A DNA stretch of 64,000 nt, taken from positions 28,829,501-28,893,500 of the forward strand of contig CM038043.1 in NCBI GenBank assembly GCA_021397845.1. Direction: 5' to 3'. This DNA comes from Areca catechu. Its lineage: Eukaryota; Streptophyta; Magnoliopsida; Arecales; Arecaceae. The notes below the pieces were generated by a model, which did not search any database, was not told where the DNA came from, and worked only from the letters and a program-made list of their open reading frames with translations. The translations under genes and the position numbers were made by a program. Shown here one piece after another: positions 1-10,803 of the stretch (the first letter of the stretch is position 1; each line of letters starts with the position of its first letter).

Positions 1-590
1 CTCGAATCCTAGTTTCTAAAGTATAATGGCTAGTTCTAGAATGAAGTTTTTGAATCCAAAAAGTCTTCCAATGACTAGATTTCGACTCCCAAGGCATTCC
101 AACGATCATATTTGCTTGGGATCAGTTCAAAAGACTATAAATAATGGATTTGAACAAGTATTGAAAGACTTTAATAAGCGTATTGAATATTCCAAAGAGC
201 ATTCAAGCAAGAACTCAAGTCTTCACCAACTTCCAATCAATTTCTTGAGTCAATCATTAGAGAAGTTTGAAAGCCTTAAAGAGCATTGAAGAAGCAATCA
301 AAAAGGCTTCACAAAGAGCTTCAACTGCAACCATTTGACAAAGTTTGGTTTGTCTTTAGTGTTGCTTCCTTTGTAACTCTATTTTGAGTTATTCCGAGTA
401 CAGCAGGGGCTGTAACTTGTGTATTGTTTGAAGGTTATTGGTGAGCCTCAAAAACCAAGTTTGGGTTATTTATGAGCCCATGAAAACAAACATTGTATTA
501 GGTTTTGGTTTGTGAGCCCAGTGTAAAATAAACTTGCTATATTCCATTGTGAATATAATGAAAATCCTAAGTGGTACCTTGGATAGTGGA
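1..590 (+). mobile_element. SIRE-type copia LTR, inner part
   Basis: LTR fragment, not a gene; the small open frame at 26-289 is incidental. A TATA-like box (TATAAATA) lies at 136-143. The right end, with the phrase GGTACCTTGGATAGTGGA, resumes beyond element A at 6107. The downstream half has the typical end of plant SIRE/Maximus LTRs (AATTCACCCCTCCTCTTGG, then GGGCAACA). The LTR start lies outside the window. K's 3' LTR at 43900-44266 covers the opening part of such an LTR, so the two fragments are complementary and may be one family. The family call comes from recalled LTR features. Confidence 0.7.
586..590. repeat. Target-site duplication of element A (left)
   Basis: GTGGA abuts the left LTR of A; ATGGA follows the right LTR at 6102-6106. 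Four of five bases match, and the last base of the right LTR also differs from the usual CATCA end. Removing A rejoins a continuous SIRE LTR, which supports the boundary. Confidence 0.6.
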
Positions 591-2150
591 TGGTGAGGAC
601 ACTAGAATCAGATATAGAACACTGGATCCCATTTGGTTTACCCAGTCATGTGTCAAATTTTTGAAAATTTTGTAATCAATTAAGATTGAGTCCTGTAATA
701 AGTTGAGGTTAGTTGATTTGTCTCAACCCTCAACCTAGTCAGTATTTTGAGTCCTGTACATCAGTTATGAGTACAGTATGAGCTTAATTTTTATACAATA
801 GAGGAGGTTATCCTATTTTGGAGTTCTACTAGGACACATCCAGGAGTCAGAGGCCACTACATCAGATTATTGGATTTTATGTGACACTACAGGCTCCAAG
901 ATGCCTTCAGGAGATCCTGATTCCTTCCAAATGCCCTCCAGATACCTAGATTCCCTTTCAGATGCCAGAGTATATTCCCAGACTAGGGCATCCATGATTT
1001 CAGAGGTCCACCTGCATCCTAGCCCAAAGAAATCAAGCCCAGGAGCCAAGCCCAAGCCCTTAAGAAGCAAGATACCAGGGAATATTCCTGCTACCAGGCT
1101 ACTGGCCACCCCAGCTTCCAGAGGCCCAAGCCCATGCACCCAAACCCCTTTGGGTTGGACCCTTGCTGCCCCTAGAAGCCCAACATGCCCTCCTAGGCAT
1201 TCTTGAAGTGTTGACCAAGTCCAAGAGTTGTCCTTGAGTGGAATAGTCAAAGCAAGAAGGGAGAAGGAGAAGACTAGGTCAAATCCTAACCTAGTTGGGA
1301 CTTATGCTCCTAATTATTTTAAGATTTATTTTTCTAACCTAGCTAGGAGAGGACTTGTAACCCAAGTGTGTAACCCTAGTTAGAGAGCATGGAAACTCTA
1401 TAAATACCCCATCCCTCCCCCTCTTGTAATCATCTCTTTCTTATGAATACAACTTGCTAAAATTTTGTGTTATTGCCTTGTAATTGGTGTCTTTATTTTG
1501 GTTCTTTACTTTGAGTGCTCTCCTTGTATACCCTGGCAGAATCCCTGTTGCCCTAGCATCCTTTTGTATCCTTGGAGATTAGCCATGCCCAAGCAAAGGA
1601 AGCCCTAGCTATCATCCAAGACAAGGAGCTTCTTCCTCCCTGGCTGCCATCTCCTAACCCTAATCTCGATTCCTTTAAAACCCTAGTTCCTTTTTTTTTA
1701 TTTGGTATTTTGATTGACCCTGATGCTTGCAGGATCCTCAAGGTGTTTCACCTCCTCAAAGGAGGCTTTCTTTGCCTTCAGACCAGGTCCAGTCAGCCAT
1801 CTGATTCAAGGAACCGAAGCTTCTTCTTACAGGCTCAATCAGAGTATGGGTGATCCTTTCCACTGCAATGTTTCAATCTCTGACTGGTAAGAAACCTTCC
1901 CTTCTCTTGATATCTATTTTGATGAAGATAAACTATCCTAAACTGAGAGTCTCTCAACACTCGAGTCCTGGCTACTTATTATCTTGTATGAGTTCTTTGC
2001 GATCATGATGATTCTTAGAATTGCTGAATATCCTGCTAGTCTTTACTTAACTTTGGAAATTTAGCCTACAAATTTAACATTTAAAAAATATAAAAAAATA
2101 GTTTACTATTTTTTCTACATATTTAGTATTCTTAGAGTTGTCCCACATCA
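591..2150 (+). repeat. 5' LTR of element A
   Basis: Direct repeat of 4545-6101. It begins TGGTGAGGACAC and ends CCCACATCA. A TATA box (TATAAATA) lies at 1399-1406 in the phrase CTCTATAAATACCCC that recurs in related LTRs. A pyrimidine-rich tract ending in CAG at 1732 and a GTAAG at 1887 look like splice acceptor and donor sites. Small frames inside it (867-1250, 901-1206, 1553-1853) are not supported as genes. Confidence 0.9.
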
Positions 2151-2153
2151 GTT

Positions 2154-2171
2154 TGGTATTAGAGCGGGTTT
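2154..2171 (+). other. Primer binding site, element A
   Basis: TGGTATTAGAGC lies three bases after the LTR end. It differs by one base from the usual plant TGGTATCAGAGC complementary to the 3' end of initiator tRNA-Met, which primes minus-strand DNA synthesis. Confidence 0.85.
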
Positions 2172-2675
2172 AGGATAGTTTTAATCTACTTTGCATTCAC
2201 AAACCCTAATTTATGCATCCTGTCCACTACATTAGGTATCCATTTTGCATCTAATTTCGACCATCTAGGAATTTTATTTTTTTATGAAATTTGCATGAAT
2301 TGTTTTATATCGTGTCCTATATTTTATCAAAATTTTTAATTAATTTTATAGAAATCCTAAATTAATAAAACTTGGCATATTATAAACCTTAATAGAATCC
2401 TAAGTGGTGTTGTGGTTTTTAATTGGGTCCCTGCAAAAGCAAGGGGGGCCTCCAACACTCCCACCCCCTACCTGGCCAGTGGAAGGATTAGCTACTGAGT
2501 TAGGTGTAAGTTGAGCTGACCTATTCAGTTTTGACTCTAGGTCTAGGAAACCCTAGATTAAGTTAACTTATTTTGCATGCTTGGCTGCACCATTTCATTT
2601 TGACTGATTGTTTGATTGTATGACCACTAGATTAGGTACCCAATACCAGAAACCTAAAATCCAACCAATTCAGCC
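2172..2675 (+). other. Leader of element A
   Basis: AT-rich untranslated leader between primer site and gag-like start. The stretch 2400-2560 recurs in the leaders of E, F and J (for example GTGGTTTTTAATTGGGTCCCT and CCTACCTGGCCAGTG). No coding signal is seen. Confidence 0.6.
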
Positions 2676-3570
2676 ATGAATCCCAATTTGGAGGCCATCC
2701 GGAACTAGCTTACCCAATTAACTACCCAAACCCAAGCCCAGCTTGCCCAAATAGACCGTAGGTTTGACCAATTCGATACTAAGCTTGACCAAATGAACCA
2801 AAGATTCAACCAAGTAGGAACTCTAGGCAAGACCCATAGAGCTGAACCCCAGGTATCTATAGTCCCTAGATATGAACCTAGTAGTAACCCACTATCCCTT
2901 AGTCAACCTGAACCTTATAGGATTGATACCCCTAGATTTAAACCCATAACCTATGAACCCGTAACCCTTAGTTTACCCACCCCTGTTATCTTAGACCTTA
3001 ATCAATTTTCTATTAGCCAAACCCCTCTTACCACCCATTGATTCACCAAGATGACTTAGAAGAAGAAATATATGAGGTTGACCCAAGTCTAGTAGAAGAG
3101 TATGAAGATAATGAGTCTATTGAAGATCTAGAAAAGTACCCTATAGAAGACCCAGGATTAGTTGATTATGACCAAACCCTGATAGAAACCAATCCAGTGT
3201 TAGTTGATCCAGTAGAAACCCAGGTAGAAGCCACCCTAGAGTTAGCTAACTTTAACCACACCCAACCTGTAGTAGAAGAACCCTTAAAGGAAGAAGACCA
3301 TGAGGAATCCAATCCCACTATTAGAGTTTTACCTGAGGAGCCACTAGAATAAAACCCAATTAGAGAGCCCAATCCTTTGATTTATGAGCCAAAAGAGTTT
3401 ATTAAGGACTTGACCTCTTTAAATTAATACTCTCGGGATGAAGTCACCTCTTTGACACCACTTGATCTTTTTCTTGAAATCAATGACCCCTTCTTCCATT
3501 ATGCAGACCCTTTAGATGTGCCTCAAACCCATAAGGTAAACTCATTAGTATAGGACTCATCCCTGAAACA
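2676..3570 (+). pseudogene. Gag-like frame of element A (broken)
   Basis: Starts at the ATG at 2676. The first part is a heptad-like polar segment (LTQLTTQTQAQLAQIDRRFD), then a Pro/Tyr-rich part (2840-3030), then an acidic part (3050-3350, motif EEEIYEVDPSLVEEYED), then the PFFHY module (about 3436-3560). The frame is broken by a TAG at 2706, a one-base shift near 3030 and later stops. It lacks the capsid domain and zinc knuckles found in D gag. The acidic motif resembles the D gag C-terminus (EVYEAGMNLVEEYEGEEE), which shows the origin. Confidence 0.7.
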
Positions 3571-3961
3571 CTTTCTTGTTCCTTAGTTTATCTGATTAAC
3601 CCCGAACCCTTTTTCTACTTTCCACCCAATCAGACTAACTTTGAATCCACCTCTTATTCTCTACCTTTTTTTGAAACTTCTCCTAATTTTCTCATTATTA
3701 GATTGCATTTTATAGAAGTCAGCATATTGCATACATGCATTGTGCATATTAGGCTTGCATCTTACTTCTTGCATACCCTTTGGCATTTAGTAGAAGTACA
3801 TAGTAAGTTTTCATGTGCATGCCATGCTAGGGTCAAACCTAAAGAGTCTATAGTCTGTTAGGTTTTGTCCCTAGAGTCCAATAAATTTTCTTTGATAGGG
3901 AAGTCTAGTCGAGTCTATTAGGTGTTAGTCTAGAGTCCAATAAATTTACAGACCCAACTAC
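3571..3961 (+). other. Spacer between gag-like frame and integrase remnant, element A
   Basis: AT-rich segment rich in TGCAT (six copies between 3701 and 3775). It aligns by eye with the same interval of E, F, J, B and C. In the acidic-domain frame it reads a Cys/His-containing hydrophobic stretch, but stops interrupt it. Function unknown. Confidence 0.4.
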
Positions 3962-4492
3962 TTGTCCACACATGCACTAGCCTCTGCACAGCATATGCAT
4001 CATGAAATTAGTCAAGAGTTGAACCTACGTAATGAACTAAATAACAACTTGGCTATTTCCCAAAGAAAAGATAAAGAATTTTTCGCAGAAGATTTTGTAA
4101 TTGTAAAAGAATTTTCTGCTCATGAAGCTGGCCCATCCAAAATAATAAAGAGTAATGGACCCAATGCCTATGTACGTGAGATACTACCTAATTTAGGTAT
4201 TAGCTCTACCTTCATCATATCAGATCTTATAGAGTCTAGGGAGCCAGCAGCGATACCTAGTGAGCACCTTGAGCCTATCTCTCCCTTTGAGAGAGAACCC
4301 ACCCCAGAGTGTCCACATACAAATTGGCCTATAAGTGAGAAAAAGATTGAAAGAGCTCTGGATGATCAAGTTATCGGTACCCAGGATAGAGACTGTCAGT
4401 GGTACTTGGTTCAGTGGCAATGTCAGCTAGAATCTGAGGACTTGTGGAATGCTGGTATGGATCTGCAGCGCCTCAACCCAGACCCTCCTTGA
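3962..4492 (+). pseudogene. Integrase C-terminal remnant with chromodomain, element A
   Basis: A 176-codon open stretch matching the end of D's integrase in order: the segment before the C-terminal domain (QELNLRNELNNNLA), GPSKIIKSNGPNAYV, LGISSTFIISDLIESREPA, IPSEHLEPI, TNWPISEKKIERALDDQVI, then a degraded chromodomain (CQWYLVQWQCQ...LNPDPP) in which the usual aromatic and Trp positions are partly lost. The integrase zinc finger and catalytic core are missing. The flanking deletion is shared with the other non-autonomous copies. It may survive only as sequence needed in cis next to the polypurine tract; a protein role is unproven. Confidence 0.75.
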
Positions 4493-4536
4493 GCCAATTT
4501 GACCCATACTCGATGGGGTCGAGTTCCTCCCACCCC

Positions 4537-4544
4537 GGGAGAAT
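4537..4544 (+). other. Polypurine tract, element A
   Basis: GGGAGAAT directly before the 3' LTR, the expected plus-strand priming site. The phrase around it (GTCGAGTTCCTCCCACC...GGGAGAAT) is nearly identical in F, B, C and D. Confidence 0.8.
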
Positions 4545-6101
4545 TGGTGGGGACACCAGAAAAGACACAGATCACTGGATCCCATTTGGTTTACCTAGTC
4601 ATGTGTCAAAGTTTTAAAAATTTTGTAATCAATTAAGATTGAGTCTTGTAATAAGTTGTGGTTGTTGATTTATCTTAACCCTCAACCTAGTCAGTATTTT
4701 GAGTCCTGTACATCAGTTATGAGTCCAGTATGAGCTCAATTTTTATACAAGAGAGGAGGTTGCCCTATTTTGGAGTTCCACCAGGCCACATCCAAGAGTC
4801 AGAGGCCACTACATCAGATTATTGGATTTTGTGTGACACTACAGGCTCCAAGATGCCTTCAGGAGACCCTGATTCCTTCAAGATGCCCTCCAGATGCCCA
4901 AATTCCTTTCCAGATGCCATAGTATATTCCCAGACCAGGGCATCCATGATTCCAGGTCCACCTGCATCTTAGCCCAAAGAAATCAATCCCAGGTGCCAAG
5001 CCCAAGTCCTTAAGAAGCAAGATACCAGGGAATATTCATGCACTAGGCTACCAGGCCACCCCAGCTTCCAGAGGCCCAAGCCCATGCACCCAAGCCCCAT
5101 TGGGCCGGCCCCTTGCTGCCCCTAGAAGCCCAACATTCCCTCCTAGGCATCCTTGAAGTGTTGACCAAGGCCAAGAGGTGTCCTTGAGTGGAATAATCAA
5201 AGCATGAAGGGAGAAGGAGAAGACTAGGTCAAATCCTAACCTAGTTGGGACTTATGCTCCTAATTATTTTAAGATTTATTTTTCTAACCTAGCTAGGAGA
5301 GGACTTGTAACCCAAGTGTGTAACCCTAGTTAGAGGGCATGGGAACTCTATAAATACCCCACCCCTCTATTTCTTGTAATCATCTCTTTCTTATGATCAC
5401 AACTTGCTAAAATTTTATGTTATTGCCTTGTGATTGGTGTCTTTGTTTTGGTTCTTTACTTTGTATGCTCTCCTTGTGTACCCCGGCCGAATCCCTGATG
5501 CCCTAGCATCCTTTTTCATCCTTGGAGATCAGCCACACCCAAGCAAAGGAAGCCCTAGCTGCCATCCAAGACAAGGAGCTTCTTCCTCCCCGGTTGCCAT
5601 CTCCTAACCCTAATCCCGATTCCTTTAAAACACTAGTTCCTTTTTTTTATTTGCTGTTTTGATTGACTCTGATGCTTGCAGGATCCCCAAGGTGTTTCAC
5701 CTCCTCAGAGGAGGCTTTCCTTGCCTTCAGATCGGGTCCAGATCAGCCATCTGATTCAAGGAATCGAAGCTTCTTCTTACAGGCTCCAATCAGAGTGTGG
5801 GTGATCCTTTCCATTGCAAAGTTTCAATCTCTGACTGGTAAGAAACCTTTCCTTCTCTTGATATCTATTTTGATGAAGATAAACTATCCTAAACTGGGAG
5901 TTTCTCAACTCTCGAATCTTGGCTACTTATTATTTTGCATGAGTTCTTTGTGATCATGATGATTCTAAGAATTGCTGAATATCCTGCTAGTCTTTACTTA
6001 ACTTTAAGAATTTAGCCTACAAACTTAATACTTAAAAAAATATAAAAAAATTAGTTTACTATTTTCCTGCATATTTAGCTTCTTAGAGTCATCTCGCATC
6101 G
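4545..6101 (+). repeat. 3' LTR of element A
   Basis: Repeat of 591-2150 with TATAAATA at 5349-5356. Differences from the 5' copy are mostly transitions, as expected for an old methylated insertion. Confidence 0.9.
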
Positions 6102-6106
6102 ATGGA

Positions 6107-6302
6107 CGTGGGAGCTGGGTTGCTCTGAACCACTATAAATTCATGGTGTTTGATTGCTTTATTTGTGTTTATTTATTTGCTTCCACACTTAACATTTGAT
6201 ACACTTCATTCACTACATAAAGATTTCAAAAAGGCACATATTTGTTAAAAAAGTTTTCAAACCCAATTCACCCCTCCTCTTGGATTGGCTGTCTGGGCAA
6301 CA
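6107..6302 (+). mobile_element. SIRE-type copia LTR, terminal part
   Basis: Continuation of the LTR broken by element A: ACCACTATAAATTC, TTCACCCCTCCTCTTGG and the end GGGCAACA at 6302. No primer site follows, so this is either a 3' LTR, a solo LTR, or a 5' LTR whose internal part was lost. Element H begins right after it. Confidence 0.7.
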
Positions 6303-6303
6303 A

Positions 6304-6962
6304 TGGGAGTGGCCTCGAGTGGGGAAAGGGACTTCCCTTGTAGGCACGAAGAATGAGGGCCTGACCTCGGTCAGGGCTCGACCTTGGGGGAGCCACTCCG
6401 GTACAAGGGGCATGAGGAACGAGGGCCTGACCTTGGTCGGGGCTCGACCTCGAGGGAGCCGCTCTGGCACAAGGGGCATAAGGAACGAGGGCCTGACCTA
6501 GGCTGGGGCTCGACCTCGGGGGAGCCGCTCTGGTGTGAGGAGCACGAAGAACAAGGGCCTAAACTCGATCGAGGCTCGACCTTGGGGGAGCTGCTCTAAC
6601 TTGAGGGGCATGAGGGCCTGACCTTGGTCGAGGCTCAACCTCGTGGGAGCTGCTCCAATATGAGGGGCACAAAAAATGAGGGCCTAACCTTGGCCAGGGC
6701 TCGATCTCTAGGGAGCCGCTCCGGCATGAGGGGCGCGAAGAACAAGGGCCTGTCCTCGATCAGGGCTCAACCTTGGGGGAGCCGCTCTGGTGCAAGATGT
6801 ATGGGCCTGATCTCGATCGGGGCTCAACTTCGGGAGAGCTGCTCCAGCACGGGGGGACAAGGAATGAGGGCTGCACCGGGATTTCCATCTAGTTGGCATG
6901 ACCACCAACATGGCCACTACCTGGGTCCGAGAGCACTCCACATCAGTAGTTTTGCCGCATCA
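6304..6962 (-). repeat. 3' LTR of element H
   Basis: Proposed LTR of 659 bp with TG...CA ends: plus-strand left end TGGGAGTGG at 6304, right end GCCGCATCA at 6962. Immediately outside lies a pyrimidine tract that reads on the minus strand as a polypurine tract followed by TGATGCGGC. It contains a 66-bp minisatellite. With no second copy in the window the boundaries rest on the termini alone. Confidence 0.5.
6348..6860. repeat. 66-bp minisatellite in the H LTR
   Basis: About eight tandem units of 66 bp, one shortened to about 59 and the last partial, built on GAGGGCCTGACCTCGGTC, GGGCTCGACC and GAGCCGCTC. The unit length is a multiple of three, so long open frames with 22-residue repeats appear on both strands; these are not evidence of genes. 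It is far more GC-rich than its surroundings. Confidence 0.9.
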
Positions 6963-6977
6963 ATTACCCCCACTCTC
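6963..6977 (-). other. Putative polypurine tract, element H
   Basis: On the minus strand, CGAGAGTGGGGGTAAT immediately precedes TGATGCGGC, the proposed start of the 3' LTR. Confidence 0.55.
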
Positions 6978-7453
6978 GAGTCTCGATGTGACATGATGCT
7001 TGGGATGAAGGGAGTTATGGCCCATTGACATGGAGAAGACAGACATCTGGTGCCATTACATGCCACGATCACTGATGATTTGCGGGTCTTGTCTTACAAC
7101 TAATGCGAAGATGCTAGTCAGTAGGTCACCAGGTTTGAGGCGATCCTTTGGGATATCAAGGCATCATTCTAAGTTGATTCTGACACGTGGCACGTATCCG
7201 GTGGTGCGAGGGCCGTAAAGATGCACGGGCTCAGTCTGACCATTTTGAGAAGGAGGAAAGCTTTCCCTAAACTACCTCTTTCGAACCTTCACACTTCACT
7301 GGCAGACCAGAGCTCTTCTTTCCTAGTCCCCATTTTTTCTTCAAGGCATCCAGGTCAGTCTTCCTTGTCTTCTTCCTTGCTTCTAGTTAGGTCGAGAGAG
7401 TTATGCCTTAGGGCTCATAGGCTTTTTTTCGTCTTCTATCTTTCTTGCTTAGA
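6978..7453 (+). promoter_or_regulatory. Region upstream of the antisense ORF
   Basis: About 480 bp between the H LTR and the start of the antisense frame. Published work on antisense ORFs in Tat elements proposed a promoter in this position. I see no clear TATA box, only a pyrimidine-rich stretch at 7310-7400. Regulatory function is inferred from position. Confidence 0.25.
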
Positions 7454-9836
7454 ATGAGTCCTTCCAATTGGCATTGCCCTCCCTTTAGCAATCCGGACAA
7501 GGCAGGTCCTTCCCAGCCAAGGACCCCATCCTTTGATGAGGAGGATGCGGCTCCCTTAAGCCTTAGTATCCATAGGAACCTTAGACCAACAGGGATAGTC
7601 ATCGGTGGTCCCAGGGCCCCTCCTCTTGCTGCTCCCCCTTTTAGTCCTCCATTTCTTCCTTTTAGTTCAACCGGTCCCTCTAGCGTCACCTCGGTGATGA
7701 CCGGAGAGGACCTCTCATGACTCCGGGAGACATATGGGATCTCTAACTCTGTTCAACTCTCGGTTCCGGGATCGAGGAAGTGGGTCACATCTGGTGGCCT
7801 GGGTCGAATAGCTCTATATGAGGACTTCTTTCTCGGGGGTCTTTGTCTTCCTCTTCATTCTTTTTTCCTCTCCTTAGTAATTTTTGCCTAGTTCCGGCCT
7901 AGCTTGCTCCCAATGCCGTTAGAGTCATTTCTTGCTTCATAGTCCTCTGCCATTTCCATGGGATTGTTGCCCATTTTTTCCTCTTCAGGACATTTTTCAC
8001 TCTAAAGCACCACCCAACCGATGAGGGTTGGTGGTTCGTAGCTCCCTACCCGAAGGGCATTAGGTTTGAAATCTCCTCTTCCATCAAGGAATGAAAGGGT
8101 AGGTACTTCTTTGCCTCCATGGAAGGGGTCGACTGGGTTTGGAGTGATCCAGACCAGTCTTCAAATCAAAACTCCCAGGTGGAGGCTGCTAATCGGGAGG
8201 TATATGACCAGCTCCTCACCGCCCAAATTCCTTCTCTCCATGTTCTTCTATCTGAGCAGAACCTGTTTGATGTAGGGGTCAGCCTAATTCGGGCCTTAGG
8301 TGAGCCTTCTTCGATCACTTTTTCTCCCTTGAGTTCTCTTCGGCCTCGATGCTAAATTGCCCTCCTTCTCCTTTGCAGGCAAGAAGTTTTCTCTGGATCA
8401 AATTCTAGAGATGACTTGAAAGAGGGGCGCATCTCTTGGGTCTAGGGAAAGCACAGTGAGAAGGGCCCATGAGGAATCTAGTCAGGGGCCCAAATCGACA
8501 GCACCATCTGGCCAGAAGGGTGGGATGGCTGGGCCAGCCTCGTCATCACCTGGGCCACAAACCCAACACCCAACCTGGGGGCCCAATACAATGATGTGGG
8601 CTGGGCCTGTGGTCCCCGTGATAGCCGAAGCCCTAGAGGTGATGAGGTAGAGGTCGAGCGAATAATGAGGGAAAGGGTGCCGCATCCACCATCACCATCG
8701 ATGCCTGAAGTGACGGGCCCATCCTCAGTGACCCAGATTCCTTCACTAGAGATCACCTCGGATCTAGCGATAACACGATGCCGTCAGTCCCGAAGGTGCA
8801 CTGGGTCTCGATGATCATGCCTCCAATCTTGGCGGTTTGCCAAGACATCATGCTGGTAGAGTGAATGATGGAGTTTGCCATCCAGTCCCGCGATCGCCAG
8901 GAGAGAGTGGCAAGGTGTTCTCGGCGGCCATCACCGGCATCCTTTCCCAACTCTTCATGATAAGTTCCTTCCTCACCACCACTTTCTTTCACTGCTGGTG
9001 GAGTTGCTTTTGTTGATGCTTCTAATGCAGATTGGCACCGATATCCTCTTCATCTAGGATTTCAACGTCTAGTGGGAAAAATGGGAGACTCAGCAGAAGG
9101 TGGAGATGGAAGCACTCGGGGAGGAGGCCAGGGCCAAGGCAGAGAGGGTTTGGGCTCTCGAGGACCAGAAATGGGCCCTCCTCGTCGAGCTAGCCGATGC
9201 GAGGGCTACGACGGTTGGAGCTGACAAACAGGCTAAGGACAAGGAGGTGTCCTTGGCTGCTGAGAGGGGGAAGGCTGCTTGCTAGGTGGAGAGATCCGCC
9301 ATGGAGGTGGCACATCTAAAGGGGCAGTCCCAGGTCCTCTAGACCCACCTAGAGGCGGTGCTGGTGTGAGCGACATCAACAAAAGAGAAGGTGGACGCGG
9401 TGGTGGCCCTGATGGAAGTCACTAAGAAGGAAGCAGCAAAAGTGGTGCCAATGTTCAAAGCCTCAATGGAGTTCGTCGATGAGGTCTGGGAGGTGGTCAT
9501 GGACTCCTTCATTTAAGGGTTCATGGTATGTCGGTTGAAGGTGGTGCAAGCCTTCCCGGAGCTAGACCTGGAGGCCATCGTCATCCCGGTAGCTCCCGGC
9601 ACTAGTGTTAAGGAAGCGGAGCCTTCGACTGTAGCGGACGAGGTAGGAGTGCCTCTGACCATAGCGGACGAGGTAGCGGCGCCTCCTATCAGACGGGCAA
9701 GGTAGTGGGGCCTCTAGCCGGGATGGATGAGGCAACGGGCCTGCCATCAACTTTCAAGGTAGCACCCCAACCGACGAAGGGCCAGGAGGACACCAGTGAC
9801 CCCCCTCGCCATCCTGGGAGGGAGCCCGTGGAGTAG
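7454..9836 (+). pseudogene. Antisense extra ORF of element H (decayed)
   Basis: Runs opposite to H's gag-pol between integrase and 3' LTR. It begins at the ATG at 7454 (MSPSNWHCPPFSNPDKAG), with a Pro/Ser-rich N-terminus. A middle part reads through many stops (7720-8400). A C-terminal coiled coil follows at 9100-9290 (EALGEEARAKAERVWALEDQ and onward), then a segment near 9455-9590 with FVDEVWEVVMDSFI and FPELDLEAIV. Coiled coil followed by this segment is the pattern I recall for antisense ORFs of plant Tat elements; their function is unknown. Several stops and frame changes make this copy non-functional. Confidence 0.6.
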
Positions 9837-10439
9837 TAGTCTCACTTAGGATTTTTATTTCTCTTTTGACCCCCTCTTTCCCCTTTTTTTTTGGCTACCC
9901 AGCCTATCAGGGTCTTCTCTATTGTAAAGGAATTTTGATCAATAGAATCCATCCTTTTCTTCACTAGATACTTCTCCTCTCTCCTTTCTTTCTTCTTTTT
10001 CTCTTTTGGCGCATAAGGCTGAATCTTCATTATAACCTCTGCACTAATGCTTCTCGGGTTCCCGTTCTTCCCAGAGACCCCTTAGAGATGGCTAGTGATC
10101 GGGAGGGACTTAACGGTCCCGTTAGCTGCCTTCACCATGTCGAGGACTTTGCCAAGGGTCCTCAGGGTTCTGCAGCTCTTTCCCTAATCTGGGGGTTGGT
10201 GGATAGTTGGAAGGACTTTGGGCATTCTTGGAGGTCATCCCTGTCGAGCTGGAATGCCACTAATTTCATAGGGTAGGAATTCCAGACCTGCCACCATTGG
10301 CTTGGGATGTCACTTGCCCCTGCCAGACTAAGGATCTAGTGGGTTGAATGTAGGACATCTGGAATGCCTTGGCTTGCCACCACCGAACTGGGAGTTCGAT
10401 GGGTTGAATGCGAGACTTCTAGAGCATCTCAGCTCTAGA
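9837..10439. other. Non-coding stretch in H 3' region
   Basis: Pyrimidine-rich DNA (9850-10010), then unique sequence, then diverged precursors of the 30-bp repeat. No gene is supported. Confidence 0.5.
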
Positions 10440-10803
10440 GTGTGGGGCTTCAAGAGTTTCTCAGCTTTGGTGCGAGGCTTCAGGAGTTTCCTGGCTTTGG
10501 TGCGGGGCTTCAGGAGTCTCCCGGCTTTGAAGTGTGGGACTTTAGGAATTTCCCAGCTTCGGTATAGGGCTTCAGGAGTTTTCCATCTTTGATGTGTGGG
10601 GCTTCAAGAGTATCCTGGCTTTGGTATGGGGCTTCAGGAGTTTTCGAGCTTTGGTACAAGGCTTCAGGAGTTTCCCGGCTTTGATGCGGGGCTTTAGGAT
10701 TCTCTTGGCTTTGGTGCGGGGCTTCAGGAGTTTCCCGGCTTTGTTATGGGGCTACATGGTTTTTCCGGCTTTGATGCGGGGCTTCAAAAGTTTTTCAACT
10801 TTG
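10440..10803. repeat. 30-bp minisatellite in H 3' untranslated region
   Basis: About twelve tandem units of 30-32 bp built on GGGGCTTCAGGAGTTTCC and CGGCTTTG. Tandem repeats between pol and the 3' LTR are known in Tat-lineage elements. The open frames across it (10344-10592, 10594-10878) come from the repeat period. Confidence 0.9.

Larger units (their letters stand above)
591..6101 (+). mobile_element. Non-autonomous gypsy element A
   Basis: A 5.5-kb LTR retrotransposon: LTRs 591-2150 and 4545-6101, tRNA-Met primer site, gag-derived frame, integrase C-terminal remnant and polypurine tract. Protease, RT, RNase H and the integrase core are absent, so it could only have moved with proteins supplied in trans. 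LTRs are roughly 93-95% identical by eye in the part I compared. It sits in a SIRE-type copia LTR. Its LTR belongs with those of E and F. Confidence 0.85.

Noticed and set aside
26..289. Open frame of 87 codons at the window start
   Set aside because: Lies inside a copia LTR around its TATA box; no domain and no second line of support.
2154..2171. tRNA gene
   Set aside because: The tRNA-like matches here and at the other LTR ends are 12-18 base primer binding sites, not tRNA genes.
6196..7028. Long repeat-encoded frames on both strands
   Set aside because: Produced by the 66-bp minisatellite, whose period is a multiple of three.
9100..9285. Host coiled-coil gene
   Set aside because: The coiled coil fits the antisense ORF of a Tat-like element in position and orientation, and the frame is broken on both sides.
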